Positions 27,663 through 36,183 of a stretch of 64,000 nucleotides of DNA are shown here, one piece after another (position 1 is the first letter of the stretch; every line of letters starts with the position of its first letter). The notes beneath the pieces were generated by a model. It was given only the letters and a program-made list of their open reading frames with translations, was not told where the DNA came from and did not search any database. This stretch comes from Mycolicibacterium stellerae. Its GTDB lineage: Bacteria; Actinomycetota; Actinomycetes; Mycobacteriales; Mycobacteriaceae. The DNA lies in contig NZ_RARC01000005.1 of assembly GCF_003719305.1 (NCBI RefSeq), positions 1 to 64,000 of the forward strand, read 5' to 3'. A program made the position numbers and the translations under genes.

Positions 27663-27779
27663 TCAAGGTCTCCATTCGCTCACAATTGCGTCTCGTCACT
27701 TTAGTCACAGCAGTCACATCCGTACCATCGTTCACGTACCACCCAGTGCTACGTAGTCCACATATTGAGGAGACTTCCC

Positions 27780-28685
27780 GTGCCTAACCGACGTCGACGC
27801 AGGCTCTCGACAGCCACGAGTGCGGTCGCCGCCCTGGCCGTCGTGAGTCCATTCGCCATTTCCGCCATTTCCGAGATGACCGAGCCCGCGCCACAACCCC
27901 GTGAGTTCCGCTCTGCCGCCATGGTCACCGACTTGCCCAACGAGCTTATGTCGGCGCTGTCCCAAGGTCTGTCGCAGTTCGGTATCAACTTGCCTTCCAT
28001 GCCCACCGGTCTGGCAGGCGCAGACGCGGCGATGCCGACGACCTTGACCGCCCCCGGCTCCCTCGCGTCGCCGGGTCTGACGTCGCCTGCCCTCACGCCC
28101 GGCCTCACCAGCCCGGCGCTGACCCCGGGGCTGACCACGCCTGCGCTCGGCACCGACCCGGCGGCGGCACTGGCCGACCCGGCATTGACCAACCCCGCGT
28201 TGACCAACCCGGCGCTTCCGACTCCGGGAGGTCCCGCGGGCATGCCTGGGCTGGCGGCCGATGCGGCGACAGCGGCCAACCCGGCCCTCAATCCCGCGCT
28301 GACCAGCCCGACCGGGGCGCTGCCCGGCGGTCTGACGACGCCTCCGGTCACCGGTCTCGACTCGGCGCTGGCCACGACGCCGATCAGCAACGCCGCGGGC
28401 CTGCCCGCGCCGGGCGAGGTGCCGATCTCCGCGCCGATCGGGCTCGATCCCGCTGCGGGTACCTACCCGATCCTCGGCGGCGACCCCGGGCTCGGCTTGG
28501 GCGCCATGCCCGCGGCGAGCACCGGCGGCGGCGGCATCTTCGGCGAACTCAGCAACGCGGCACAGCAATTGGGTGCCGGCCAGGCGATCGACCTTCTCAA
28601 GGGGGTGGTGATGCCGATGATCACCTCGGCGATGAAGCCCGCCGCGGCGGCAGCCCCGGTCCCCGCACCGGCACCCGCCGGATAG
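27780..28685 (+). CDS. erp: Exported repetitive protein Erp
   Basis: Secreted, surface-exposed protein (301 aa) of the Erp/PirG family, a virulence and envelope-integrity factor in mycobacteria. The GTG at 27780 follows GAGGAG; a start at 27765 would lie over that ribosome site. A signal peptide (STATSAVAALAVVSPFAISA) leads to a conserved N-terminal part. The centre is a degenerate repeat of PGLTS/PALT-type pentapeptides (about residues 90–200, including LTSPALTPGLTSPALTPG). A C-terminal hydrophobic Pro/Ala stretch ends the protein. The repeat count typically varies between species. Confidence 0.93.
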   Translation: MPNRRRRRLSTATSAVAALAVVSPFAISAISEMTEPAPQPREFRSAAMVTDLPNELMSALSQGLSQFGINLPSMPTGLAGADAAMPTTLTAPGSLASPGLTSPALTPGLTSPALTPGLTTPALGTDPAAALADPALTNPALTNPALPTPGGPAGMPGLAADAATAANPALNPALTSPTGALPGGLTTPPVTGLDSALATTPISNAAGLPAPGEVPISAPIGLDPAAGTYPILGGDPGLGLGAMPAASTGGGGIFGELSNAAQQLGAGQAIDLLKGVVMPMITSAMKPAAAAAPVPAPAPAG

Positions 28686-28696
28686 TCCTGTCCCCA

Positions 28697-28738
28697 AACG
28701 GCGCCGCAGAGCCAAGTGGCGGGTTCTGCGGCGCCGTT
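28697..28738. terminator. Hairpin terminator after erp
   Basis: A perfect 14-bp stem (AACGGCGCCGCAGA at 28697–28710 with 28725–28738) and a 14-base loop lie 12 bases after the erp stop. There is no long U-tract, as is usual in mycobacteria. Confidence 0.75.
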
Positions 28739-28774
28739 GCAGGACGTACACACACAGCAGGACTTAGACACAAA

Positions 28775-28816
28775 TAAGTAAGCACGCAGTTCGACTAAGT
28801 AAGCACGCAGTTCGAC
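28775..28816. repeat. Perfect 21-bp tandem repeat upstream of the amidase gene
   Basis: Two adjacent identical 21-bp units (28775–28795, 28796–28816), each ending in TTCGAC. The second TTCGAC is also the left arm of a perfect inverted repeat, TTCGAC-CGT-GTCGAA (28811–28825). It lies 38 bases before the start of the PGRP amidase gene and may be regulatory. Confidence 0.9.
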
Positions 28817-28862
28817 CGTGTCGAAACACTGGTAACAACTGACTCATACGTAACATCGGTCC

Positions 28863-30482
28863 GTGCGGTCCCGTCGCCACCACCCGATGCTGTTCACCGC
28901 GATCGCGGGCACAGTGGTGATCCTTCCGTGGGCGCTTCCTAGCACACCGTTCGATGAGGACCGGCGGCCGCTGGCCGAGCAGACCCAGCTGGCTCAGCAG
29001 CCGTTGACCGGCCTCGGCGGCGGCGAGACCGTCCGCGAAGTCCACCAGGACACGCCGTTCTCCCTCGTCGCACTGACCGCGGCCGACCTCAGCGGTACCT
29101 CGGCACGGATACGGGCGAAGAAGTCCGACGGCTCATGGGGCCCGTGGTACGAGGCGGAGAACCTCGACGGCGTCGGCGACGGGTCCACCGCGCCACGCGG
29201 CACAGAGCCCGTCTTCGTCGGGCTCACCACCACGGTGCAGATCTCGGTCACCCGACCCGGCGGCGCGACGGCGTCGACCCCGCAGAAGCAGGTGGAGACC
29301 GAACCGGCCAAGCCGGACCTGGGCTATATCCCCGCCAACACCAATCAGCCGTTCGGGCAGAACGTGAACGCCGTACTGATCAGCCCGCCGCAGACCCCGA
29401 TGGGTGACCTGCCGCTGCCCAACGCGGTGACGCCGCCGGGCCAGCCGCCCACCATCATCACCCGCGCGCAGTGGGGTGCCGACGAGTCGATGAAGTGCCC
29501 GAACACGGTGTACGACAACGGTGTACGCGCGGGCATCGTCCATCACACCGCGGGAAGCAACGACTACGGACCGCAGGACTCCGCGGCGATCGTCCGGTCC
29601 ATCTACGCGTACCACACCCGAACATTGGGCTGGTGCGACATCGCCTACAACGCGTTGGTCGACAAGTACGGACAGGTATTCGAGGGCCGCGCAGGCGGCA
29701 TGGACAAACCGGTAGAGGGCGCCCACACCGGTGGCTTCAACAAGAACACCTGGGCGGTGGCGATGCTCGGCAATTTCGACGTCGTGCCGCCGACACCGAT
29801 CCAGATACGCACCGTCGGACGACTGCTCGGCTGGCGGTTGGGGATCGATCACGTCGATCCGAGGGGCACGGTCGTACTCACCTCCGAGGGCGGCTCGTTC
29901 ACCCACTTCCCACGCGGTGCCACCCCGACCCTGCCGTCGATCTTCACCCACCGCGACGTCGGCAACACCGACTGTCCAGGCAACGCCGCATACGCGGTGA
30001 TGGACCAGATCCGCGACATCGCGGCGCGTTTCAACGAACCCCTGCCGCCCCCGAGCCTCACCGACCAGCTTCGCGGTGGGGCGATCCTGGCCAAGTGGGA
30101 GTCGATGGGCAAGGAGAACAGCCCGCTCGGCGCACCCCGATCACCAGAGGCGGCCGGTGAGGGCAGCGCCCGCTACGTCACGTTCGACAAGGGCGCGGTC
30201 TACTGGTCGCCGCAGAGCGGAGCAGAACCCCTCACCGGAGCGATCTACGAGGCGTGGGCGTCACTCGGGTACGAACGCGGCGCGCTCGGCCTGCCCACCA
30301 GCGGTGAAATTGCCGAACCGCAGTGGATCGTGCAGAACTTCCAGCACGGCACCTTGAACTTCGATCGCGAAAACGGCACCGTGACAAGGGTTATCGACGG
30401 TGTGCCCGAAGAGCTGCCGCCGCCGTCGGTCGACGGGCCGCCCGTGCAGCTCGAGCGGATCAAACCGATCGATCCGAGCTAA
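28863..30482 (+). CDS. Secreted N-acetylmuramoyl-L-alanine amidase/PGRP with LGFP repeats (Rv3811 type)
   Basis: A 539-aa exported peptidoglycan-binding or -cleaving protein. An N-terminal hydrophobic signal (MLFTAIAGTVVILPWALP) is followed by a beta-rich domain. An amidase_2/PGRP domain spans about residues 195–380, with zinc-ligand candidates in IVHHTAGSND, IFTHRDVGNTDCPGN and the catalytic Tyr/His region. Two C-terminal LGFP-type repeats (LAKWESMGKENSPLGAP, YEAWASLGYERGALGLP), thought to bind the cell wall, end the protein. The start is a GTG. Confidence 0.9.
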   Translation: MRSRRHHPMLFTAIAGTVVILPWALPSTPFDEDRRPLAEQTQLAQQPLTGLGGGETVREVHQDTPFSLVALTAADLSGTSARIRAKKSDGSWGPWYEAENLDGVGDGSTAPRGTEPVFVGLTTTVQISVTRPGGATASTPQKQVETEPAKPDLGYIPANTNQPFGQNVNAVLISPPQTPMGDLPLPNAVTPPGQPPTIITRAQWGADESMKCPNTVYDNGVRAGIVHHTAGSNDYGPQDSAAIVRSIYAYHTRTLGWCDIAYNALVDKYGQVFEGRAGGMDKPVEGAHTGGFNKNTWAVAMLGNFDVVPPTPIQIRTVGRLLGWRLGIDHVDPRGTVVLTSEGGSFTHFPRGATPTLPSIFTHRDVGNTDCPGNAAYAVMDQIRDIAARFNEPLPPPSLTDQLRGGAILAKWESMGKENSPLGAPRSPEAAGEGSARYVTFDKGAVYWSPQSGAEPLTGAIYEAWASLGYERGALGLPTSGEIAEPQWIVQNFQHGTLNFDRENGTVTRVIDGVPEELPPPSVDGPPVQLERIKPIDPS

Positions 30483-30485
30483 GGG

Positions 30486-31301
30486 CTAAAGCCACCAGCG
30501 TTCCAGCACGCGGGCAATACCGTCGTCGGTGTTGGACGCCGTGACCTCGTCGGCGGCGTCAACCGCCTCGGGGTGGGCATTGCCCATCGCCACACCGAGA
30601 CCTGCCCAGCGCAGCAGTGGGATGTCGTTGGGCATGTCGCCGAACGCCACCACGTCCTGCGCGGTGATCTCGTATGGCCGGGCCACCTCTTCGACACCGG
30701 TGGCCTTGCTGATGCCAAGCGGCACCACCTCGATGAGGCCGTTGTTCGTCGAGTAGGTGATATCCCCCTGCAGCCCAACATGTTTGACGAGCTCGGCAGC
30801 CATGTCGGAGCTAAGCGCGCCGGCCTTGCGGATCAGCAGCTTGACCGCAGGCGCAGCGAGCAGGTCTTCCACAGACACCTCGGTGTTGTCCGGGTTGAGC
30901 CAGGCGTGTTCGTAGCCGGGCGAGCTGACGAACTGCGGGGTGGCCGCGTCGTGCGCGCTGCTGCCCACCCGCTCCACCGCGAGGCCCGCGCCGGGGATGA
31001 CGCGGGTGGCGATCTCGGCGAGCTCAGCCAGCTGGTCGGCCGACAGAGTTCGCGCGGACAGGATCCGGTCGGTGGCCGGGTCGTAGATCACCGCGCCGTT
31101 CGCACACACCGCCATCGGTGCGAAACCCAGCGCATCGACCACAGGATGCACCCACCGCGGCGGACGGCCGGTCGCCAACACGAACTGCGTGCCCGCATCC
31201 ACCGCGGCGCGCACGGCGCTGCGGGTACGCGGGCTGATCTTCTCGTCGTCGCCGATCAGCGTGCCGTCCACATCGCTGGCGATCAGCGCGGGCAGGGTCA
31301 C
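30486..31301 (-). CDS. HAD-superfamily (Cof-type) phosphatase
   Basis: A 271-aa haloacid-dehalogenase-fold hydrolase of the Cof/IIB class. Motif I is ASDVDGTLIGDD (nucleophile and acid Asp), motif II lies in FVLATGRPPRW, and motif IV is VVAFGDMPNDIPLL. The substrate is probably a small phosphorylated sugar or lipid-head metabolite but cannot be specified. It overlaps the upstream acyltransferase gene by four bases, and its neighbours suggest a lipid-related role. Confidence 0.9.
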   Translation of the reverse strand: MTLPALIASDVDGTLIGDDEKISPRTRSAVRAAVDAGTQFVLATGRPPRWVHPVVDALGFAPMAVCANGAVIYDPATDRILSARTLSADQLAELAEIATRVIPGAGLAVERVGSSAHDAATPQFVSSPGYEHAWLNPDNTEVSVEDLLAAPAVKLLIRKAGALSSDMAAELVKHVGLQGDITYSTNNGLIEVVPLGISKATGVEEVARPYEITAQDVVAFGDMPNDIPLLRWAGLGVAMGNAHPEAVDAADEVTASNTDDGIARVLERWWL

Positions 31302-32050
31302 TTACTCTGTCGCTCTGCTTGTTTACGGGCGCGCTCAGCCAGCTCGATCTCATCGAGCAATTTCGCCTCGGCCATCGTCGGCGCCGAACCACCCAGCCGC
31401 CGAGGTACCCAGTACACCCCTTCGGGATGCTCGTAGGTCTGCTGAACGCCGTGCAAAACGGTGGTCATCGCGTCCCGCATCGCCGCGTCGGTCTGTTGGA
31501 CGGTTTCTGCGGGCGGCACGGGTTCGCCGACCTTGACGATCATCGGGATCTTCGCGCGGCCGAGCTTGCGTGGATGGTCCTTGGTCCAGCGCCGGTGGGC
31601 ACCCCAGACGATCAGCGGGATGATCGGCACCTGCGCCTCGACCGCCATGCGCGCCGCACCCGACTTGAACTCCTTGAGCTCGAAGCTGCGGCTGATGGTG
31701 GCCTCCGGATACACGGCGACGAGTTCGCCCGCACGCAACCGCTCCACCGCCACACCGTATGCGCCCGCACCCGCCGTCCTGTCTACCGGGATCGTCCCCG
31801 TGTGTTTGATCAGAAAGTTGACGATCTTCACTTCCGTCATCTCCTGTTTGATCATGAATCGCAGCCGCCGACCCCTCTTGTATGCCGCCAGCGCGGCTGG
31901 CATCCAGTCGATGTAGCTGGTGTGGTTGATCGCGATGACGGCGCCGCCGCGGTCCGGGATGTTCTCCAGACCGAGATAGGTGATGCGACTTCCGGAGACG
32001 GCCACACCGGTCGAGCAGGCGATCTCCAACGTGCGGAAAACCGGTTCCAT
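31298..32050 (-). CDS. PlsC-type acyltransferase (first of pair)
   Basis: A 250-aa 1-acylglycerol-3-phosphate-O-acyltransferase family enzyme. The HX4D motif is NHTSYIDWMP and the acceptor motif is VYPEATISRSFELKEFKSGA. The ATG at 32050 follows CGGAG, and its MEPVF start mirrors the MEPVYG start of the neighbour; a GTG at 32056 is less likely. It is adjacent to a paralogue, in the place where M. tuberculosis has a run of three such genes. It probably acylates lysophosphatidic acid or a related lipid. Confidence 0.9.
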   Translation of the reverse strand: MEPVFRTLEIACSTGVAVSGSRITYLGLENIPDRGGAVIAINHTSYIDWMPAALAAYKRGRRLRFMIKQEMTEVKIVNFLIKHTGTIPVDRTAGAGAYGVAVERLRAGELVAVYPEATISRSFELKEFKSGAARMAVEAQVPIIPLIVWGAHRRWTKDHPRKLGRAKIPMIVKVGEPVPPAETVQQTDAAMRDAMTTVLHGVQQTYEHPEGVYWVPRRLGGSAPTMAEAKLLDEIELAERARKQAERQSK

Positions 32051-32055
32051 CGGCA

Positions 32056-32829
32056 CTACTCCGAGCTTCCCGCTTGCCCTCGCTCTTCGCGGCGCGCGGT
32101 CTTTTCAGCGGCCTCGTCGGCATCCATCTGGTTCGCCTCGGCCAGCGTCGGCGCTCCGCCACCGAGCCGGTGGGGCACCCAGAACGCGCCGGGCGGGTAC
32201 GGCCCGTAGTCGTCCTGCACCTGTTCCAGCAGGTGTTGCATGCGCGTATGCAGAAGGGCGGTCAGCTCGGTCGCGGGCAGGGTCGGCGGGATCGGTTCCC
32301 CGACGGCCACCGAGATCGGAACTTTGGGCCGCCACATGTTCTTCGGATGCCCCTTGGTCCAGATCCGCTGTGCGCCCCAGACGATGTGCGGCACGATCGG
32401 CACATCGGCGGCGATCGCCATCCTGGCCGCGCCGGACTTGAACTGCTTGATCTCGAAGCTGCGGCTGATGGTGGCCTCCGGGTACACGCCGACCAGCTCG
32501 CCTTCCTTGAGCTTCAGGCAGGCCTGCGAGAACGATTCCGCGCCGCTGTCGCGATCCACCTCGATGTGCCGCAGGCTGCGCATGATCGGGCCGGTGATCT
32601 TGTGGTCGAAGACCTCTTTCTTGGCCATGAACCGCACCTTGCGTCCGCGCTTCTGCTTGTAGGCAGGCAGCCCGGCGAAGGTGAAGTCGAAGTAGCTGGT
32701 GTGGTTGATCGCCACGACGGCGCCGCCGGTCAGCGGCAGGTTCTCCACCCCCGTGATCTTGAACGTCAACCCCTGCAGCCGCCAGGCCAGGCGGGCGAGT
32801 TGGATGACGGTGCCGTAGACGGGTTCCAC
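32056..32829 (-). CDS. PlsC-type acyltransferase (second of pair)
   Basis: A 257-aa paralogue of the downstream gene. It has NHTSYFDFTFAGLP (HX4D), VYPEATISRSFEIKQFKSGA and a basic C-terminal tail. The GTG at 32829 gives MEPVYGTVIQLARLAWRL; the upstream extension to 32967 would run into the divergent gene's start and is not conserved in character. Membrane glycerolipid synthesis is the likely role; the exact acyl acceptor is unknown. Confidence 0.9.
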   Translation of the reverse strand: MEPVYGTVIQLARLAWRLQGLTFKITGVENLPLTGGAVVAINHTSYFDFTFAGLPAYKQKRGRKVRFMAKKEVFDHKITGPIMRSLRHIEVDRDSGAESFSQACLKLKEGELVGVYPEATISRSFEIKQFKSGAARMAIAADVPIVPHIVWGAQRIWTKGHPKNMWRPKVPISVAVGEPIPPTLPATELTALLHTRMQHLLEQVQDDYGPYPPGAFWVPHRLGGGAPTLAEANQMDADEAAEKTARREERGQAGSSE

Positions 32830-32969
32830 ACCTGGCAGCCTAGCGTCGTGACGTTCCCGGCGAACCAGTGCCGACCTGGCCGTTGCGACGCTAGCGCTGT
32901 CGTGGAACGCGGCGACGTCTCGTCCCACTAGAATCGGCCTGAACGACATATCCCAGAGAAAGGCCATTG

Positions 32970-34520
32970 GTGCAGGTCACGAGCGTCGGGCACGCCGGTT
33001 TCCGGATCGACACGCAGGCCGGGAGCATTCTGTGCGATCCATGGGTGAACCCGGCGTACTTCGCGTCGTGGTTCCCGTTCCCCGACAACAGCGGGCTGGA
33101 CTGGGATGCCCTCGGCGACTGTGACTACCTCTACGTGTCGCACCTGCACAAGGACCATTTCGATCCGGAGAACCTGCGTGCGCACGTCAGCAAGGACGCG
33201 GTCGTGCTGCTGCCCGACTTCCCGGTGCCCGATCTGCGTCGCGAGCTGGAAAAGCTTGGCTTTCACCGCTTCTTCGAGACCACCGATTCCATCAAGCACA
33301 CGGTCAGCGGGCCGAAGGGCGATCTCGACGTGATGATCATCGCGCTGCGCGCGCCCGCCGATGGGCCGATCGGCGACTCCGGTCTTGTTGTCGACGACGG
33401 AGAAACGGTGGCGTTCAACATGAACGACGCGCGGCCCGTCGACCTCGACGTGGTGCATGCGGATTTCGGCCAGGTGGACGTGCACATGCTGCAGTACTCG
33501 GGTGCGATCTGGTATCCGATGGTCTACGACATGCCTGGGCGAGCCAAGGAAGCGTTCGGCACGCAGAAGCGGCAGCGGCAGATGGACCGCTCTCGCCAGT
33601 ACATCGCTCAGGTCGGCGCCACCTGGGTGATCCCGTCGGCCGGCCCGCCGTGCTTTCTGGACCCGGAACTGCGCGACCTCAACGACGACCACGACGACCC
33701 GGCCAACATCTTCCCCGACCAGATCGTGTTCCTCGACCAGATGCGACGCCACGGGCATGACGGTGGACTGCTGCTGATTCCCGGCTCGACCGCCGATTTC
33801 ACTGGCTCACAGTGCAACTCGGTGACACATCCGCTGCCCGATGACGAGGTCGAGGCGATCTTCACCACCGGCAAGGCGGACTACATCGCCGATTACGCCG
33901 ACCGAATGGCGCCCGTGCTGGCGGCCGAGAAGGCCCGCTGGGCACCCGCAGAGGGTGAGTCTCTGCTCGAGCCGTTGCGTGCGAGGTTCGAGCCGATCAT
34001 GAGCCAGAGCGACCAGATCTGCGACGGCATCGGCTATCCGGTCGAGCTACGCCTCGGCGCAGAGACCATAGTCTTGGATTTCCCGAAACGCGCTGTGCGC
34101 GAACCGATTCAGGACGAGAAGTTCCGCTACGGTTTCGCCATCGCACCGGAGCTGGTGCGAACGGTGCTGCGCGACAACGAACCCGACTGGGTCAACACGA
34201 TCTTCTTGTCCACCCGCTTCGCAGCGTGGCGGGTCGGCGGCTACAACGAGTATCTGTACACGTTCTTCAAGTGCCTGACCGACGAACGCATCGCCTATGC
34301 GGACGGCTGGTTCGCCGAGGCGCACGACGACTCGTCCTCGATCGAGCTGGACGGTTACCGGATACAGCGCCGCTGCCCGCACCTCAAGGCCGACCTGTCC
34401 AAGTTCGGCGTGGTGGAAGGGTCGGCGCTGACGTGCAATCTGCATGGCTGGCAATGGAATCTGGACACCGGCCGATGCCTGACGTCCAAGGGCCACGAGT
34501 TGCGCAGCGAGCGGCTGTGA
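32970..34520 (+). CDS. Metallo-beta-lactamase/Rieske two-domain protein (Rv3818 type)
   Basis: A 516-aa protein. The N-terminal metallo-hydrolase fold has the zinc motif VSHLHKDHFD. The C-terminal Rieske [2Fe-2S] domain has CPHLKADLSK … CNLHGWQW (C-x-H, C-x-x-H). The GTG at 32970 follows AGAAAGG by six bases; a TTG three bases earlier is too close to it. The fusion resembles CMP-Neu5Ac-hydroxylase-like proteins, but the substrate in mycobacteria is unknown. Its stop overlaps the start of the next small gene by four bases. Confidence 0.9.
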   Translation: MQVTSVGHAGFRIDTQAGSILCDPWVNPAYFASWFPFPDNSGLDWDALGDCDYLYVSHLHKDHFDPENLRAHVSKDAVVLLPDFPVPDLRRELEKLGFHRFFETTDSIKHTVSGPKGDLDVMIIALRAPADGPIGDSGLVVDDGETVAFNMNDARPVDLDVVHADFGQVDVHMLQYSGAIWYPMVYDMPGRAKEAFGTQKRQRQMDRSRQYIAQVGATWVIPSAGPPCFLDPELRDLNDDHDDPANIFPDQIVFLDQMRRHGHDGGLLLIPGSTADFTGSQCNSVTHPLPDDEVEAIFTTGKADYIADYADRMAPVLAAEKARWAPAEGESLLEPLRARFEPIMSQSDQICDGIGYPVELRLGAETIVLDFPKRAVREPIQDEKFRYGFAIAPELVRTVLRDNEPDWVNTIFLSTRFAAWRVGGYNEYLYTFFKCLTDERIAYADGWFAEAHDDSSSIELDGYRIQRRCPHLKADLSKFGVVEGSALTCNLHGWQWNLDTGRCLTSKGHELRSERL

Positions 34521-34858
34521 GCGCCGCGCCGCGGCAGTACTACGACGACGGTCTGGTCCAACTCGACCGGCAGGCGCTCACGCTGCGGCGGTATCACTTT
34601 CCGTCGGGTACATCGAAGATCATTCCGCTGCGAGCGATCCGCGGCTACAAGGCCGAACCGCTCGGCATGCTCACTCAGCGGTTCCGCATCTGGGGCAGCT
34701 CGGATCTGCGCCGCTGGCTGCCGCTGGACGTGTGGCGCCCAATCAAGTCGACGTTGGTGACGCTCGACGTGGAAGGCGCGCGACCGAAGCCGGCGTTCAC
34801 CCCGCAGCGGCCCAAGGAGTTCCTCGCCATGCTCGACGAACTACTCGCATCCGGCTAG
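34517..34858 (+). CDS. Conserved small protein coupled to the MBL–Rieske gene (Rv3819 type)
   Basis: A 113-aa protein whose GTG overlaps the preceding TGA (GTGA). It has a beta-rich, basic sequence (QALTLRRYHFPSGTSKIIPL … RFRIWGSSDLRRWLPLDVWRP) with no hydrophobic helix and no recognised motif. Tight coupling suggests it works with the Rieske protein, perhaps as a partner or chaperone; that is inference. Its stop shares a CTAG with the convergent oxidoreductase gene. Confidence 0.8.
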   Translation: MSAAPRQYYDDGLVQLDRQALTLRRYHFPSGTSKIIPLRAIRGYKAEPLGMLTQRFRIWGSSDLRRWLPLDVWRPIKSTLVTLDVEGARPKPAFTPQRPKEFLAMLDELLASG

Positions 34859-35547
34859 CGTCCTGCGCCCACCGGTCGGCCGTCTTCGCCCGCACCGGCC
34901 ACGCGTAAGAAGGTCCCAAGCAGCGGCCGATAAATTGCCCGGGAGACGAGGCCGGGCAGGTCGGCCCGCCGCTCCTCCCGCGCCACCCGCGCGCGCGGGT
35001 GCGGGCTCACCACGCGCACCCGCCGCGGCCATCCCGGGTCCGTCTCGTGCACGTCTAGCCGGGACAGGTGCTTGACGCTCATGAACCCGTACTGCGCCGG
35101 GCTGACCAGCCGCAGCGGGCCGCCGTGCTCGGGCTGCAGCGGCCTGCCGTCGAGTTCGTCGGCGAGCAGCACGTCCTCGGCCAGTAGGTCTTCCAGATAG
35201 ATGGTCGCCCGCCACCCGTCGAGGCCCAGTGCCGTGACGTACGCCGGGGTGGCCCCGGGTGCCAAGTGGGGCGCGATCAGCGCGTTGTACGCCTCGGCGA
35301 AGCGGAAGCCGCCCCACTGCAGGCCGGTGGCCGACCAGCCGGCGACGCAGTGAAAGTCCGCCGACACCTGGTGGCGGGGCAGGCCGGCGAGGTCGGCCTG
35401 GCCGAGTACTGCCGGTTCGGGGACGAGCGGGCCGCCGAGGCGTACGACGGGGTTCGCGGGCAGCGGGGGCGGTGGTTGCCGCAGATGGGCGCCGAAACGT
35501 GGGAACCTGGCGACCTCGACCTGGCCCGGAGGCAGCGGGTGAGACAT
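34855..35547 (-). CDS. Sulfite-oxidase-like molybdopterin-binding oxidoreductase
   Basis: A 230-aa protein with the oxidoreductase molybdopterin-binding domain. The Mo-ligand Cys region is FHCVAGWSATGLQWGGFRF, and the family C-terminal part is GGPLRLVSPAQYGFMSVKHLSR. It resembles YedY/MsrP-type or plant-like sulfite oxidases but has no Tat signal, so it is probably cytoplasmic. The ATG at 35547 follows GGAGG. It is divergent from a TetR gene with two operator palindromes in between, which implies TetR control. The stop overlaps the convergent small gene. Confidence 0.85.
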   Translation of the reverse strand: MSHPLPPGQVEVARFPRFGAHLRQPPPPLPANPVVRLGGPLVPEPAVLGQADLAGLPRHQVSADFHCVAGWSATGLQWGGFRFAEAYNALIAPHLAPGATPAYVTALGLDGWRATIYLEDLLAEDVLLADELDGRPLQPEHGGPLRLVSPAQYGFMSVKHLSRLDVHETDPGWPRRVRVVSPHPRARVAREERRADLPGLVSRAIYRPLLGTFLRVAGAGEDGRPVGAGR

Positions 35548-35560
35548 CGATCCTCCATAT

Positions 35561-35590
35561 ATACGGTGGCGTATGGATACGGTAGCGTAT
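35561..35590. promoter_or_regulatory. Two tandem TetR-type operators
   Basis: ATACGGTGGCGTAT (35561–35574) and ATACGGTAGCGTAT (35577–35590) are two near-identical palindromes (ATACG-N4-CGTAT), 16 bp apart. They lie between the divergent starts at 35547 and 35596. The position over both promoters suits autorepression by the TetR gene and control of the oxidoreductase. Confidence 0.88.
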
Positions 35591-35595
35591 GGTTC

Positions 35596-36183
35596 GTGCC
35601 AGCACCAGTGCAGACCTCCCACGACGCCTGGGTCGACGCCGGCCTGAGCGCACTGGCCGTTGGCGGTCCTGAACACGTGCGGGTCGAGTCGGTCGCAGCG
35701 GCGCTCGGCGTCACCAAGGGCGGCTTCTACCACCACTTCGCCGACCGCCGCGCGCTGCTGGCCGCGATGCTGGCGCGGTGGGAGTCGCAGCTGGTGGACC
35801 GCGCGATCGAGGTCGTCGAGGACCGCGGCGGCGACGCCCGCGACCGGCTGCGAACCCTCTTCGGGTACGCCGGCTCCTCGCCGCACCTGCTCGCCGTCGA
35901 GCTCGCGGTCCGCGACTGGGCGCGACGCGAGCCGCAGGTCGCGGCCCGGCTGGCCCGGGTGGACGAGCGGCGGATGGACTTCCTACGCGTGCTGTTCGTG
36001 GAGGTGTGCAAGGACGCCGCCGACCCGGTGGCGGACGCAGAGGCTCGCTGCCTGCTGACGATGGCGCTGTTCGTCGGGCAGCCGTTCCTCGCGGTCACCC
36101 ACGGCGACCGTGGGCGCGAGGAGGTGCTCCACGACGCCGTGTCGCTGTTGCTGGGCTCCGACCAGATCTTGGAATCCGGCTAA
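35596..36183 (+). CDS. TetR-family transcriptional regulator
   Basis: A 195-aa repressor. The N-terminal HTH is [28 protein letters not shown], followed by an all-helical ligand domain with a Trp/Arg-rich segment ([15 protein letters not shown]). The GTG at 35596 gives a normal-length protein; a longer frame upstream crosses the operators and was rejected. It probably binds the two palindromes upstream and responds to an unknown ligand. Its stop overlaps the serS stop (CTAA). Confidence 0.9.
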   Translation: MPAPVQTSHDAWVDAGLSALAVGGPEHVRVESVAAALGVTKGGFYHHFADRRALLAAMLARWESQLVDRAIEVVEDRGGDARDRLRTLFGYAGSSPHLLAVELAVRDWARREPQVAARLARVDERRMDFLRVLFVEVCKDAADPVADAEARCLLTMALFVGQPFLAVTHGDRGREEVLHDAVSLLLGSDQILESG

